Source: Bacteroidales bacterium | GTDB taxonomy: Bacteria; Bacteroidota; Bacteroidia; Bacteroidales; UBA932 | DNA length: 47,616 nt | NCBI GenBank assembly: GCA_017509685.1 | Contig: JAFWPA010000046.1 | Span: forward strand, 1-47,616 | Direction: 5' to 3' | Part shown: in pieces, positions 25,499-34,173 of the stretch | How the letters are laid out: the number at the start of each line of letters is the position of its first letter | Position numbering within the stretch: position 1 is the first letter of the stretch | The notes under the pieces: generated by a model | Database searches by the model: none | Told to the model about the DNA's origin: nothing | The model's input: the letters and a program-made list of their open reading frames with translations, nothing else | Position numbers and translations under genes: made by a program

Positions 25499-28243
25499 AT
25501 GAGAAAATCAACTTGCATCCTTCTGGCCGCATTCGTGCTGGCCGCTTGTGGCACCAACACCGTAAAAGTGAAAACCGAAGCAGGCACGGTGCGCCTGCAG
25601 GTGGTTACCCCCGAAATCGTCCGCGTGAGCGTGTCGCCGGACGGGGCGTTCCATGACCGCACCAGCCTGATGGTGCTGCCGCAGAAAGGCTGCAAGGATT
25701 ATACAGTGACAAATAGTGCTGAATGCGCCACTTTGGAGACCTCGGCCCTGAAAGTGGCGGTGCATCTGGCCGACGGCACCGTCCATTTCTTCAGGGCCGA
25801 TGGTACTCCTTTAGCCCTTGACGGACACACTTCCTTCACCCCCATCGAGGTGGAAGGCAAGCAGGCCTGGAGCACCACGGTGAGCTATGCCTCGGCCGAT
25901 GACGAAGCCTTCTACGGCCTGGGACAGCACCAGGCCGGCGAGTTCAACCACAAGGGCCTGCGGGAGGAACTGTACCAGTACAACACCAAGATCAGCGTGC
26001 CTGTGGTGGTCTCCAACAAGGGCTATGGCATCCTCTTCGACGCCTATTCGTTGAGCCGATGGGGGAGTGCCCAGCCTTACGCCCAGCTGGGCCAGGTGCT
26101 GGACCTGGAGCTGGAAGGAACCTATGCGCCTAAGGAGGGTAAAACCTTTACCCAGCCCGAAGACAGCCTTTTCTATGAGAACGAATGGGCCATCAAAAAC
26201 CTGCCTGCCGGCCCGTTCTCCAAGGTGTCCTATGACGGCACCATTACCGCCCGCGAGAGCGGGGACTATCACTTTATCCAGTACTATGCCGGTTTCCAAA
26301 GGACCGTCATCGGCGGGGAGGAAGTGATGAGCCGCCGCTGGCGTCCGGCCTGGAACCCCAACAGCTACAAGTTCACCGTGCATCTGGAAAAGGGCGTGCC
26401 CACGCCGCTGCACATCGACTGGGAGCCGGACGGAGACGTCTCTTACATCGGCCTCCGCGTGGCTCCGCTGGAAAGCCCGGAGCAGGAGAGCCGCCTCACG
26501 TTCTGGAGCGAGTTCGAGCCCCAGGCCGACTATTATTTTATGGTGGGGGACAACTACGACGGCGTTATCAAAGACTATCGTCTCCTCACCGGAAAGGCGC
26601 CTGTGATGCCCAAGTGGGTGCTGGGTTTCTGGCAGAGCCGGGAGCGTTACTCTACCCAGGAGGACCTGGTGGGAACCCTGGCCGAGATGCGCCGGCGTCA
26701 CATTCCCGTAGACAACATTGTCCAGGACTGGCAATACTGGAAAGACGACCAGTGGGGCAGCCACGAGTTTGACCCGGAGCGGTATCCGGACCCCGAAAAG
26801 ATGCTGGACGACGTCCACGCCATGGGCGGCCGCTTCATGATTTCCGTGTGGCCCAAGTTCTATATCAATACGGAACATTACCAGGAGCTGAAGAAGGCCG
26901 GCTATGCCTATACCCACGCCGAAGACGACGGCCTGGTGGACTGGCTGGGCTACAAGCAGAGCTTCTATGACGCCTATGCCCCCGGCGGCCGCAAGCTGTT
27001 CTGGAAGCAGATGGACCAGAGCCTGTACAGCCGCTTCGGCCGCAAGATAGACGCCTGGTGGATGGATGCCAGCGAACCCAACCTGCGGGACTGCCTGCCG
27101 CTGGATTATATGAAATGGCTGCTCACGCCCAATGCCCTGGGCTCCAGCACTGAATATCTGAACGCCTATGCCCTGGTGAACGCCCAGGCCATCTACGAAG
27201 GCCAGCGCAGCGTGAATCCGAATACGCGCGTCTTCCTGCTCACCCGCAACGGTTTTGCCGGCCTGCAGCGTTACAGCACGGCTTCCTGGAGCGGTGATAT
27301 CGGCACTTCCTGGACCGATATGCGCATGCAGATGGCCGCCGGCCTCAACTACTCCATGAGCGGCATCCCGTTCTGGGGAATGGATATCGGCGGATTCTCC
27401 GTAATGAGCAAGTTCTACGATGCCGCCCATGCCGATGAATGGCAGGAGCTGCAAACCCGCTGGCACCAGTTCGGGACCTTCGTCCCGCTGTTTCGCACCC
27501 ACGGCCAGTGGCCGCGCCGGGAACTCTGGAACATTGCCCCGGAGGGCTCTCCCGCCTACGAGAGCATCCTGTGGTATATGCGCCTGCGCTATCGGCTGAT
27601 GCCTTATCTGTATTCCCTCACCGCCGCCGTGCACTTCCAGGACGGTACCCTGATGAGGGGCCTGCCGATGGATTATCCTGACGACCCCGAGGTGCGCGAC
27701 CTGTCGGACCAGTGGATGCTGGGTCCGGCGCTGATGCCTTGCCCCGTTTACGAGTACAAGGCCCGCAGCCGCAGCGTCTATCTGCCGGAAGGCGGCTGGT
27801 ACGACTTCTATACCGGCGAGTATCTGGAAGGCGGCCGCCGCATCACCGTGGACGCCCCCTATGAGCGCATCCCGCTCTTCGCCCGCGCCGGCAGCATCGT
27901 CCCGCTGGGCCCGGCCATGGAGTACACCGACGAAAAGCCCTCCGACCCCATCCTCTTTGTGATCTTTGCCGGCGCCGACGCCGACTTCACCCTCTACGAG
28001 GACGACGGTCTCACCTACGACTATGAAAAGGGTTCCTTCAGCACCATCCGCTTCCATTGGAACGACGAGCGCCGCAACCTGACCATCGGCCAGCGGGAAG
28101 GAAGCTATCCCGGGATGCAGGCTGGTGAGCGCAAGTTCCTCCTGTGCGTGCTGGATCCGCAGAATCCCCATCCTTACGACGCCGACGGCAACGGAGCCAA
28201 GGTTTTCATGTACGACGGCATGCCCTCCTCCATTGTATTCTAA
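25499..28243 (+). CDS. GH31 family alpha-glycosidase with PA14 insert (alpha-xylosidase-like)
   Basis: The 914-residue lipoprotein (VLAACGTN) has an N-terminal beta-sandwich, an inserted PA14 domain (about 228-335, GPFSKVSYDGTITARESGDY to VSYIGLRVAPL), a TIM barrel and C-terminal beta domains. The barrel shows LGFWQSRERYSTQEDL, the nucleophile in DAWWMDASEPN, and the acid/base in TASWSGDIGTSW. The PA14 insertion is a feature of the xyloglucan alpha-xylosidase BoGH31A and its relatives. The best call is alpha-xylosidase, with alpha-glucosidase as the alternative. It is 1 nt from the esterase gene and 12 nt from the GH3 gene. Its presence in a mannan locus is unexpected unless the organism co-degrades xyloglucan. 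Confidence 0.88.
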   Translation: MRKSTCILLAAFVLAACGTNTVKVKTEAGTVRLQVVTPEIVRVSVSPDGAFHDRTSLMVLPQKGCKDYTVTNSAECATLETSALKVAVHLADGTVHFFRADGTPLALDGHTSFTPIEVEGKQAWSTTVSYASADDEAFYGLGQHQAGEFNHKGLREELYQYNTKISVPVVVSNKGYGILFDAYSLSRWGSAQPYAQLGQVLDLELEGTYAPKEGKTFTQPEDSLFYENEWAIKNLPAGPFSKVSYDGTITARESGDYHFIQYYAGFQRTVIGGEEVMSRRWRPAWNPNSYKFTVHLEKGVPTPLHIDWEPDGDVSYIGLRVAPLESPEQESRLTFWSEFEPQADYYFMVGDNYDGVIKDYRLLTGKAPVMPKWVLGFWQSRERYSTQEDLVGTLAEMRRRHIPVDNIVQDWQYWKDDQWGSHEFDPERYPDPEKMLDDVHAMGGRFMISVWPKFYINTEHYQELKKAGYAYTHAEDDGLVDWLGYKQSFYDAYAPGGRKLFWKQMDQSLYSRFGRKIDAWWMDASEPNLRDCLPLDYMKWLLTPNALGSSTEYLNAYALVNAQAIYEGQRSVNPNTRVFLLTRNGFAGLQRYSTASWSGDIGTSWTDMRMQMAAGLNYSMSGIPFWGMDIGGFSVMSKFYDAAHADEWQELQTRWHQFGTFVPLFRTHGQWPRRELWNIAPEGSPAYESILWYMRLRYRLMPYLYSLTAAVHFQDGTLMRGLPMDYPDDPEVRDLSDQWMLGPALMPCPVYEYKARSRSVYLPEGGWYDFYTGEYLEGGRRITVDAPYERIPLFARAGSIVPLGPAMEYTDEKPSDPILFVIFAGADADFTLYEDDGLTYDYEKGSFSTIRFHWNDERRNLTIGQREGSYPGMQAGERKFLLCVLDPQNPHPYDADGNGAKVFMYDGMPSSIVF

Positions 28244-28255
28244 AACTGATACCAT

Positions 28256-30559
28256 ATGAAGAATTACCTGATCCCCCTGGCGATGATTACCGCTATCGTT
28301 TCCTGCAGTTCTCCTAAACCGGCGCCCGCCATTCCAGCCGATCCGGCCGTTGAGGCCAAGGTGGAGAGCGTGCTCAAGAAGATGAGCCTGGAAGAGAAGG
28401 CCGGCCAGCTGGTCCAGCTGAACATTTCCGTGCTGGAAGACGACACCCACGAGGCCATCGACCCGGCCAAACTGGACAAGATTATCGGCCAGTATAAAGT
28501 GGGCTCCATCCTGAATGTAATGCACGACAAGGCCCATACGCGTGAGCAGACGGCCGCTATGGTGCGCCAGATCCAGGAGAAATCCATGGAGCTGCTGGGC
28601 ATTCCCTGCATCTACGGCCTGGACATGATTCACGGCGCTTCCTATCTGGTGGAAGGGTCGCTGTTCCCCCAGGAGATCAATCTGGGTGCCACGTTCAATC
28701 CCGGCTATGCCAAGTGGATGGGCGACGCCATGGCCTATGAAACCCGCGCCGCGCAGGTGCCCTGGGTGTTCTCCCCGGTGATGGACCTGGGCCGCGACCC
28801 CCGCTGGCCGCGCATCTGGGAAAGCTTCGGCGAAGACCCTTATCTGCAGGCCGTGATGGCCCGCGAGGAAACCCTGGCTCTGCAGGGACAGGACCCCAAC
28901 CACGTGGATACCAAGCATGTGGCCGTTTCCCTGAAGCACTTTATGGGCTACGGCGTTCCGCATACCGGTAAGGACCGTACGCCGGCCTATATCGCCGAAA
29001 ACGACCTGCGGGAGAAGTATTTCGCGCCTTTCCTGGCGTGCTTCCGCGCCGGCGCCCTCACCGCTATGGTGAACAGCGCATCCATCAACGGCATCCCCAC
29101 CCACGCCAACGCCGTACTGCTGAGCGGCTGGGTGAAGGAGCAGCTGAACTGGGACGGCATGCTGGTGACGGACTGGGCCGATATCGACAACCTCTACGTG
29201 CGTGACCACGTGGCCGCTGACAAGAAAGAGGCGGTGGCCCTGGGCATCAACGCCGGCATCGACATGATTATGGATCCCTACGACCCCGAGTGCTGCACCG
29301 CCATTGTGGAACTGGTGAAGGAAGGGAAGATTTCCAAGGCCCGCCTGGACGACGCCGTCCGCCGTGTCCTGCGCCTGAAAGTGCGTCTGGGCCTGTTCGA
29401 CAAGCCCGTGTGGGACGACGATTATCCGGATTTTGCCTGTGAAAAGTTCGGCCGTAAGTCCTATGAGGCCGCCGTGGAGAGCGAAGTGCTCCTGAAGAAC
29501 GAGGGCGGTATCCTGCCGCTAAAGGGAACGGAAAAGATCCTGGTCTGCGGCCCCAACGCCAACAGCCTGCGCACGCTGAACGGCGGCTGGAGCTATACCT
29601 GGCAGGGATCGGCCGATGACTTCGTCCCTCAGTACAACACCATCTTCGAGGCCCTGTTCGACCGTTTCCCCGGAAAGGTGGAATGGGTACCCGGCGTGGT
29701 GTACGACAAGTTCAACTGGCAGCGGGACCTGGCCATCAACATCCCCCTGGCGGTGAAAGCCGCCCGCAGCGCCGACGTCATTGTGTGCTGCGTGGGTGAG
29801 AACTCCTACTGCGAGACCCCCGGCAATATGGACGACTTGAACCTGTCTGACAACCAGAAGCAGCTGGTGCGCGAACTGGCCGCCACGGGCAAGCCCATCG
29901 TGCTCATCCTCAACGAAGGCCGTCCGCGCCTGATCGGTGACATCGAGCCGCTGGCCGCCGCCGTGGTGGACATTATGCTGCCTTCCAACTATGGCGGCGA
30001 CGCCCTGGCGTCTTTGCTAGCCGGCGACGAAAACTTCTCCGGCAAGCTGCCTTTCACCTATTCCAAGCATATCAACGCCCTGCACACCTATGATTATAAG
30101 GTGAGCGAGCATCGCGCAACCATGGGCGGCTCCTACAACTACGACGCCGTGATGGACGTGCAGTGGCCCTTCGGCTTCGGCCTCAGCTATACCAGCTATG
30201 CCTATTCCAACCTGAAAGTTTCCGCCGATTCATTTGCCGCGGGCGACGTGCTTAAGGTTTCGGTGGATGTTACCAACACCGGTTCCCGCGCCGGTAAGGA
30301 AGCCGTGTTGCTGTACAGCAGCGACCTGGTGGCTTCCCTTATCCCCGATGTGAAGCGCCTGCGCGCCTTCGAGAAAGTCGAACTCCAGCCCGGAGAAACA
30401 CACACCGTGCACTTCGAGGTGCCGGCCAGCGACCTTGCTTTCGTGGGGGCCGACGGCCGCTGGCGCCTGGAGGCCGGTGACTTCCGCCTCTCCTGCGGCG
30501 GCGAAGGCGTTATGGTAAAATGCACCCAGACCAAGGTCTGGGACACGCCGAATATTTAG
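28256..30559 (+). CDS. GH3 beta-glucosidase lipoprotein
   Basis: The 767-residue lipoprotein (AIVSCSSPK) has the full GH3 arrangement. A TIM barrel holds LEEKAGQLVQL and the nucleophile region GMLVTDWADIDN, an alpha/beta sandwich carries the acid/base region, and a C-terminal fibronectin-like domain contains FPFGFGLSYTS-like WPFGFGLSYTSY and VTNTGSRAGKEAVLLY. It would release terminal beta-linked glucose from gluco-, glucomanno- or xylogluco-oligosaccharides; a mannosidase or xylosidase specificity is possible. The 13-mer CTAAAACTGATAC directly before its start codon recurs before the araC start codon. The epimerase gene follows after 3 nt. Confidence 0.93.
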   Translation: MKNYLIPLAMITAIVSCSSPKPAPAIPADPAVEAKVESVLKKMSLEEKAGQLVQLNISVLEDDTHEAIDPAKLDKIIGQYKVGSILNVMHDKAHTREQTAAMVRQIQEKSMELLGIPCIYGLDMIHGASYLVEGSLFPQEINLGATFNPGYAKWMGDAMAYETRAAQVPWVFSPVMDLGRDPRWPRIWESFGEDPYLQAVMAREETLALQGQDPNHVDTKHVAVSLKHFMGYGVPHTGKDRTPAYIAENDLREKYFAPFLACFRAGALTAMVNSASINGIPTHANAVLLSGWVKEQLNWDGMLVTDWADIDNLYVRDHVAADKKEAVALGINAGIDMIMDPYDPECCTAIVELVKEGKISKARLDDAVRRVLRLKVRLGLFDKPVWDDDYPDFACEKFGRKSYEAAVESEVLLKNEGGILPLKGTEKILVCGPNANSLRTLNGGWSYTWQGSADDFVPQYNTIFEALFDRFPGKVEWVPGVVYDKFNWQRDLAINIPLAVKAARSADVIVCCVGENSYCETPGNMDDLNLSDNQKQLVRELAATGKPIVLILNEGRPRLIGDIEPLAAAVVDIMLPSNYGGDALASLLAGDENFSGKLPFTYSKHINALHTYDYKVSEHRATMGGSYNYDAVMDVQWPFGFGLSYTSYAYSNLKVSADSFAAGDVLKVSVDVTNTGSRAGKEAVLLYSSDLVASLIPDVKRLRAFEKVELQPGETHTVHFEVPASDLAFVGADGRWRLEAGDFRLSCGGEGVMVKCTQTKVWDTPNI

Positions 30560-30562
30560 CCT

Positions 30563-31741
30563 ATGAAGACACGTACGGATTTATTCTTGGAGGAGGTCAG
30601 GGAAAACCTGACCTCCAACATCTTGCCTTATTGGTTAAAACTGAAGGATCCCCGGGGAGGGTTCTACGGGGAGGTATCGGCCGACGGTACGGTGCAGTAC
30701 GACGCTCCCCGCGGCGTTATCCTGAACGCCCGGCTCATCTGGAGCTTTGCGGCGGCATACGCCGCCCTTAAGGACACGCAGTACCTGGTGGCGGCCGTGC
30801 ACGCGCGGGACTGGTTCCTGGACCATTTCTGCGACCACAAGTATGGCGGAGTATACTGGAGCGTATCGGCAGAAGGGGAGCGCCTGGACGACAAGAAGCA
30901 GCTTTATGCCCAGGGTTTCGCCATCTACGGGCTGTCAGAACTATATAAGGTAACCAAGGACGACGAGGCGTTGAAGAACGCCGTGAACCTGTACAAGGTG
31001 GTGGAGACCTTCTTTGCCGATGCGGCAAATGGCGGCTACATCGAGGCCCTGGCCCGGGATTTCTCGCCGCTGGAGGATATGTCGTTATCGGCCCACGATA
31101 TCAACGCCGACAAAACGATGAACTCCCACCTGCACATCCTGGAGGCCTATGCCAACCTGTACCAGGTGTGGCCGGACGAAGGCTTGAAATCCCGCGTGGA
31201 AGCCCTGCTGGAGATTATCGGCACCCGTGTGATGGCCCCTTCCGGACACCTGCAGCTGTATTTCAGAAGGGACTGGAGCGTGCTGCCGGGGGGCTTGTCC
31301 TATGGTCACGACATTGAGACTTCCTGGCTGGCGCTGGAGTGCGCTTTTGCCCTTCGCGACGCCGACGTGGTGACGCGCGTGCGCCCCTGGGCCCTGCGGA
31401 TGGGTCTGGCCGGCAACGAGGGCCTGCTGCCCGACGGCTCCATGCGGTATGAGCAGCTGCCCGACGGTTCCTTCGACGACTCCCGCCAGTGGTGGGTGCA
31501 GGCCGAGACCGTGGTGGGCAACCTGTGGCTGTGGAAGTATCATTCCGACGACGACGCACTGGAGCGTGCCCTGGCGTGCTGGTATTACATTCAGAAGCAT
31601 CTGGTAGACCCGCATGCAGGCGAATGGTGGTGGGCGGTCCTTCCGGACGGTTCCCTGGACCTTTCCCAGCCCAAGGCCGGTTTCTGGAAGTGTCCGTATC
31701 ACAATACCCGTATGTGCCTGCAGGTATTGTCCATAATTTAA
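30563..31741 (+). CDS. AGE-family mannobiose/cellobiose 2-epimerase
   Basis: The 392-residue cytoplasmic protein is an (alpha/alpha)6-barrel of the N-acylglucosamine 2-epimerase superfamily. Conserved features of the cellobiose 2-epimerase branch are NARLIWSFAAAY, GGVYWSVSAEG, the histidines in NSHLHILEAYANLY and LSYGHDIETSWL, and the C-terminal WKCPYHNTRMC. It reversibly epimerises the reducing-end sugar. With GH130 in the same operon, the physiological substrate is most likely beta-1,4-mannobiose converted to mannosyl-glucose. It lies 3 nt after GH3 and 12 nt before the symporter gene. Confidence 0.92.
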   Translation: MKTRTDLFLEEVRENLTSNILPYWLKLKDPRGGFYGEVSADGTVQYDAPRGVILNARLIWSFAAAYAALKDTQYLVAAVHARDWFLDHFCDHKYGGVYWSVSAEGERLDDKKQLYAQGFAIYGLSELYKVTKDDEALKNAVNLYKVVETFFADAANGGYIEALARDFSPLEDMSLSAHDINADKTMNSHLHILEAYANLYQVWPDEGLKSRVEALLEIIGTRVMAPSGHLQLYFRRDWSVLPGGLSYGHDIETSWLALECAFALRDADVVTRVRPWALRMGLAGNEGLLPDGSMRYEQLPDGSFDDSRQWWVQAETVVGNLWLWKYHSDDDALERALACWYYIQKHLVDPHAGEWWWAVLPDGSLDLSQPKAGFWKCPYHNTRMCLQVLSII

Positions 31742-31753
31742 CTATCTTTGCGT

Positions 31754-33097
31754 ATGGCAAAATTATCAGAGAAAATAGGTTATGCACTGGGTGATGCCGC
31801 TGCAGGCGGAATTACCTGGAAGGTGATGTCCATCGCTTTTCCCTTCTTTTTTACCAATGTGTTCGGTCTTACCGTGGCCGATGCCGCCGCGCTGATGCTG
31901 GTGGCCCGTCTCTTCGACGTGGTCACGGACCCGCTGATGGGCGCTATCGCAGACCGCACGCAGTCGCGCTGGGGGACTTATCGGCCCTGGCTCATCTTCG
32001 GTGCCATTCCGCTGGGCGTGGTTTTCGCCCTGCTGCTGTTCACCCCGGACCTGGGCCCTGCCGGCAAACGCGTTTGGGCCTATGGCCTGTACCTGCTGAT
32101 GATGGTGGTGTACACGGCCGTGAACGTGCCCTACGGCTCCCTGCTGGGCGTGATGACCGACGACGACAATGAGAAGAACCAGTTCTCCTCGTTCCGTATG
32201 GTGGGCGCCTACGCCATGGGCTTTGTGATGCTGTTTTCCTTCCCGTACCTGCAGCGTATGGTGGGCGGTACCCCGCAGCACCAGTACGCCGTGCTGGGTG
32301 TGGTGCTGGGCGCCGTGGCGGCCCTGGGCACCCTGGCCTGCGGTCTGCTCACGCGCGAACGCCTGAAACCCATCCGCGCAGAGAAATTCTCCTTCAAGCC
32401 CTTCGCCGACCTCTTCCGCAACAAACCGTGGATTATCCTCACGCTCATCGGCATCTGCACCAATTTCTTCAACGGTTTCCGCTATGCGGTTGCCGCCTAC
32501 CTCATGGAGTACTGCCTGCACGGCGACGTTACCGTGATGGGTCTGGTGATTAACTATACGGTGTTTATGATGTTCGGTGAGGCTACCTGCATGGTCTTCG
32601 GCGGCCTGTCGCCCTGGTTCACCCAGAAGGTGGGTTCCAAGAAAAAGGCCTTTGCCTGGTCGGCCGTTATCTGCGCCGTGTCCTCCATCCTCTTCTTCTT
32701 CATCCCCATGGATCCGGCCTGGATCTGGGTGATGGTGGGCAATGTGATTATTACCTCCATCGGCATCGGCTTTTACTCCCCGCTGCTGTGGTCCATGTAC
32801 GCCGACGTAGCCGACTACGCCACCGCCAAGAACGGCACCTCCTCTACCGGCCTCATCTTCTCTTCCGGCACCATGGCCCAGAAGTTCGGCTCGGCCATTT
32901 CCGGCGCCCTGGTGGCCATGTTCCTGGGCTTCGCGGGCTTTGTATCCGCCACCGACGCTGTCACCGGCGAAACCGTGGTCACCATCACCAACCTGGCCTC
33001 GGTCCAAACCATGATCTGGTCCCTGTTCTCCCTCTTCCCGGCCGCCATCGCCCTCCTGATCCTGCTACTCCTGCGCGCGTACCCTATTAAGAAGTAG
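31754..33097 (+). CDS. GPH-family sugar:cation symporter
   Basis: The 447-residue inner-membrane protein has about 12 membrane helices and the features of the glycoside-pentoside-hexuronide family: EKIGYALGDAAAGG at the N-terminus, DVVTDPLMGAIADRT in the first loop, and a second-half repeat. It should bring mannobiose or other disaccharides into the cytoplasm for the epimerase and GH130, as in the analogous B. fragilis operon. The start at 31754 is preferred over the ATG at 31748 because it gives the canonical MAKLSEKIGYALG start. A TATCTTTG box at 31743-31750 lies 3 nt upstream of this ATG. It is the last gene of the locus and converges on the transposase gene. Confidence 0.92.
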   Translation: MAKLSEKIGYALGDAAAGGITWKVMSIAFPFFFTNVFGLTVADAAALMLVARLFDVVTDPLMGAIADRTQSRWGTYRPWLIFGAIPLGVVFALLLFTPDLGPAGKRVWAYGLYLLMMVVYTAVNVPYGSLLGVMTDDDNEKNQFSSFRMVGAYAMGFVMLFSFPYLQRMVGGTPQHQYAVLGVVLGAVAALGTLACGLLTRERLKPIRAEKFSFKPFADLFRNKPWIILTLIGICTNFFNGFRYAVAAYLMEYCLHGDVTVMGLVINYTVFMMFGEATCMVFGGLSPWFTQKVGSKKKAFAWSAVICAVSSILFFFIPMDPAWIWVMVGNVIITSIGIGFYSPLLWSMYADVADYATAKNGTSSTGLIFSSGTMAQKFGSAISGALVAMFLGFAGFVSATDAVTGETVVTITNLASVQTMIWSLFSLFPAAIALLILLLLRAYPIKK

Positions 33098-33122
33098 TAG
33101 AAATTCCCAACGAGCTTGATAA

Positions 33123-34049
33123 TCAATCTTTTACGTTGATTGGCATATGCAGATACTTCCGTATCTGCTTGGGGCGGGCCGATGTCCGTTGCCGCAGCAG
33201 GCTGAACAGCGCTTCCTTCCTCTCGCCGGACAGGGAAGGGATATCGGCCACGTGGTGGATGTGCGCTTCGGAGATCAGAATGCGCGTGCAGTCGGAATAG
33301 ACTTCGTCGGAATAGTTGTCGCGCTCTTCCTTGATATCATATTCGCTGCCGGTATTGTCGTGGAAGGCGCGGACCATTGAATCGAAGGAGCTGTAGTAGC
33401 TCATAGCCTGGTTATACTCGACGGCATTCCACAGGTGAATGATATAGTCCTGCAACTGCAGCCATTCCTGTGCCGATAAATGCTTCTCCCAGCGTTCCAG
33501 CTGGGAATAATGCAGGTAATTCCCCAGTTCGGCGCTGGTCCTGGCTTCCTGGATGGCGTATCGCAGGTACCCTTTGGCGTTTACCGGATTCGTATGCCGG
33601 GAGTAAGGAAACCTATCCTTGAAGTACGATAAAAAGGTCCAGCGGTAATCTTCGGCTTTTTCCGACAGCCTCCTCTCGACCGGATTGTTGTTGCAATAAG
33701 CCAGGGCCGTGCGTACCTGCTTGTGGCCCAGTTTGACAGCACTGCCATACGGGTGTTTGAACAGAAAGCCCTTCAGGTGCCGCCTCTGGTTCCATTCTAA
33801 AGCAAACAGATGGGAATAACTCTGTTCGAAGCCAGCTAACTGAACACTGTTGTCCACCACCAGCACCTGGTGAATATGATCCGGCATGGGACAAAGGGCC
33901 AGCACCCGCACCTCCCTCTTCCGGGCCTGACTGCAAAAGATGGTGAAGAACACCAGGTAGTCGTGGACAGAATAGAAAATGAGACCTCCTTTCGTCGTCT
34001 TCTGGTACACGTGATGCACCTCTCCTGCGTACACTTTCCTTTTTTTCAT
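33123..34049 (-). CDS. REP-associated tyrosine transposase (RAYT, Y1/IS200-like domain)
   Basis: The 308-residue protein contains the Y1 HUH nuclease domain of IS200-like transposases in its first 170 residues. The start is VYAGEVHHVYQKTTKGGLIFY, the HUH motif is CPMPDHIHQVLVV, and the likely catalytic tyrosine is in ALAYCNNNPVERRL. This combination is typical of RAYTs, which process palindromic REP elements. The start at 34049 (MKKRKVYAG) is preferred over 34097. A roughly 130-residue helical C-terminal extension follows the domain, longer than in many RAYTs; I do not recognise it. No flanking terminal repeats of a normal insertion sequence are visible, so this is probably a domesticated single-copy gene. 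Composition is less GC-rich than the adjoining locus. Confidence 0.82.
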   Translation of the reverse strand: MKKRKVYAGEVHHVYQKTTKGGLIFYSVHDYLVFFTIFCSQARKREVRVLALCPMPDHIHQVLVVDNSVQLAGFEQSYSHLFALEWNQRRHLKGFLFKHPYGSAVKLGHKQVRTALAYCNNNPVERRLSEKAEDYRWTFLSYFKDRFPYSRHTNPVNAKGYLRYAIQEARTSAELGNYLHYSQLERWEKHLSAQEWLQLQDYIIHLWNAVEYNQAMSYYSSFDSMVRAFHDNTGSEYDIKEERDNYSDEVYSDCTRILISEAHIHHVADIPSLSGERKEALFSLLRQRTSARPKQIRKYLHMPINVKD

Positions 34050-34100
34050 GTCTTTTTTTGCAGAAAAGGTAAGGATTCGGCGCGGTGAAAAAAACAACCC

Positions 34101-34124
34101 TGCAAAACAAATTCATGTTTTGCA
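34101..34124. repeat. short inverted repeat upstream of RAYT gene
   Basis: TGCAAAAC (34101-34108) is repeated in inverted form as GTTTTGCA (34117-34124), with an 8-nt loop, about 50 bp upstream of the RAYT start. Several further ATG/TTTTG-rich imperfect repeats follow to 34170. It may be an operator or a REP-like substrate of the RAYT. Confidence 0.45.
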
Positions 34125-34173
34125 TGAAGATTTTTATGTTTTGAAGGATTTATGCATTTTTTGCAGGATTTGC

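Noticed and set aside
33121-33141. AATCAA/TTGATT hairpin between the symporter and RAYT genes as a bidirectional terminator.
   Set aside because: The stem is only six A/T-rich pairs and lies within the end of the RAYT coding region, with no clear U-run.
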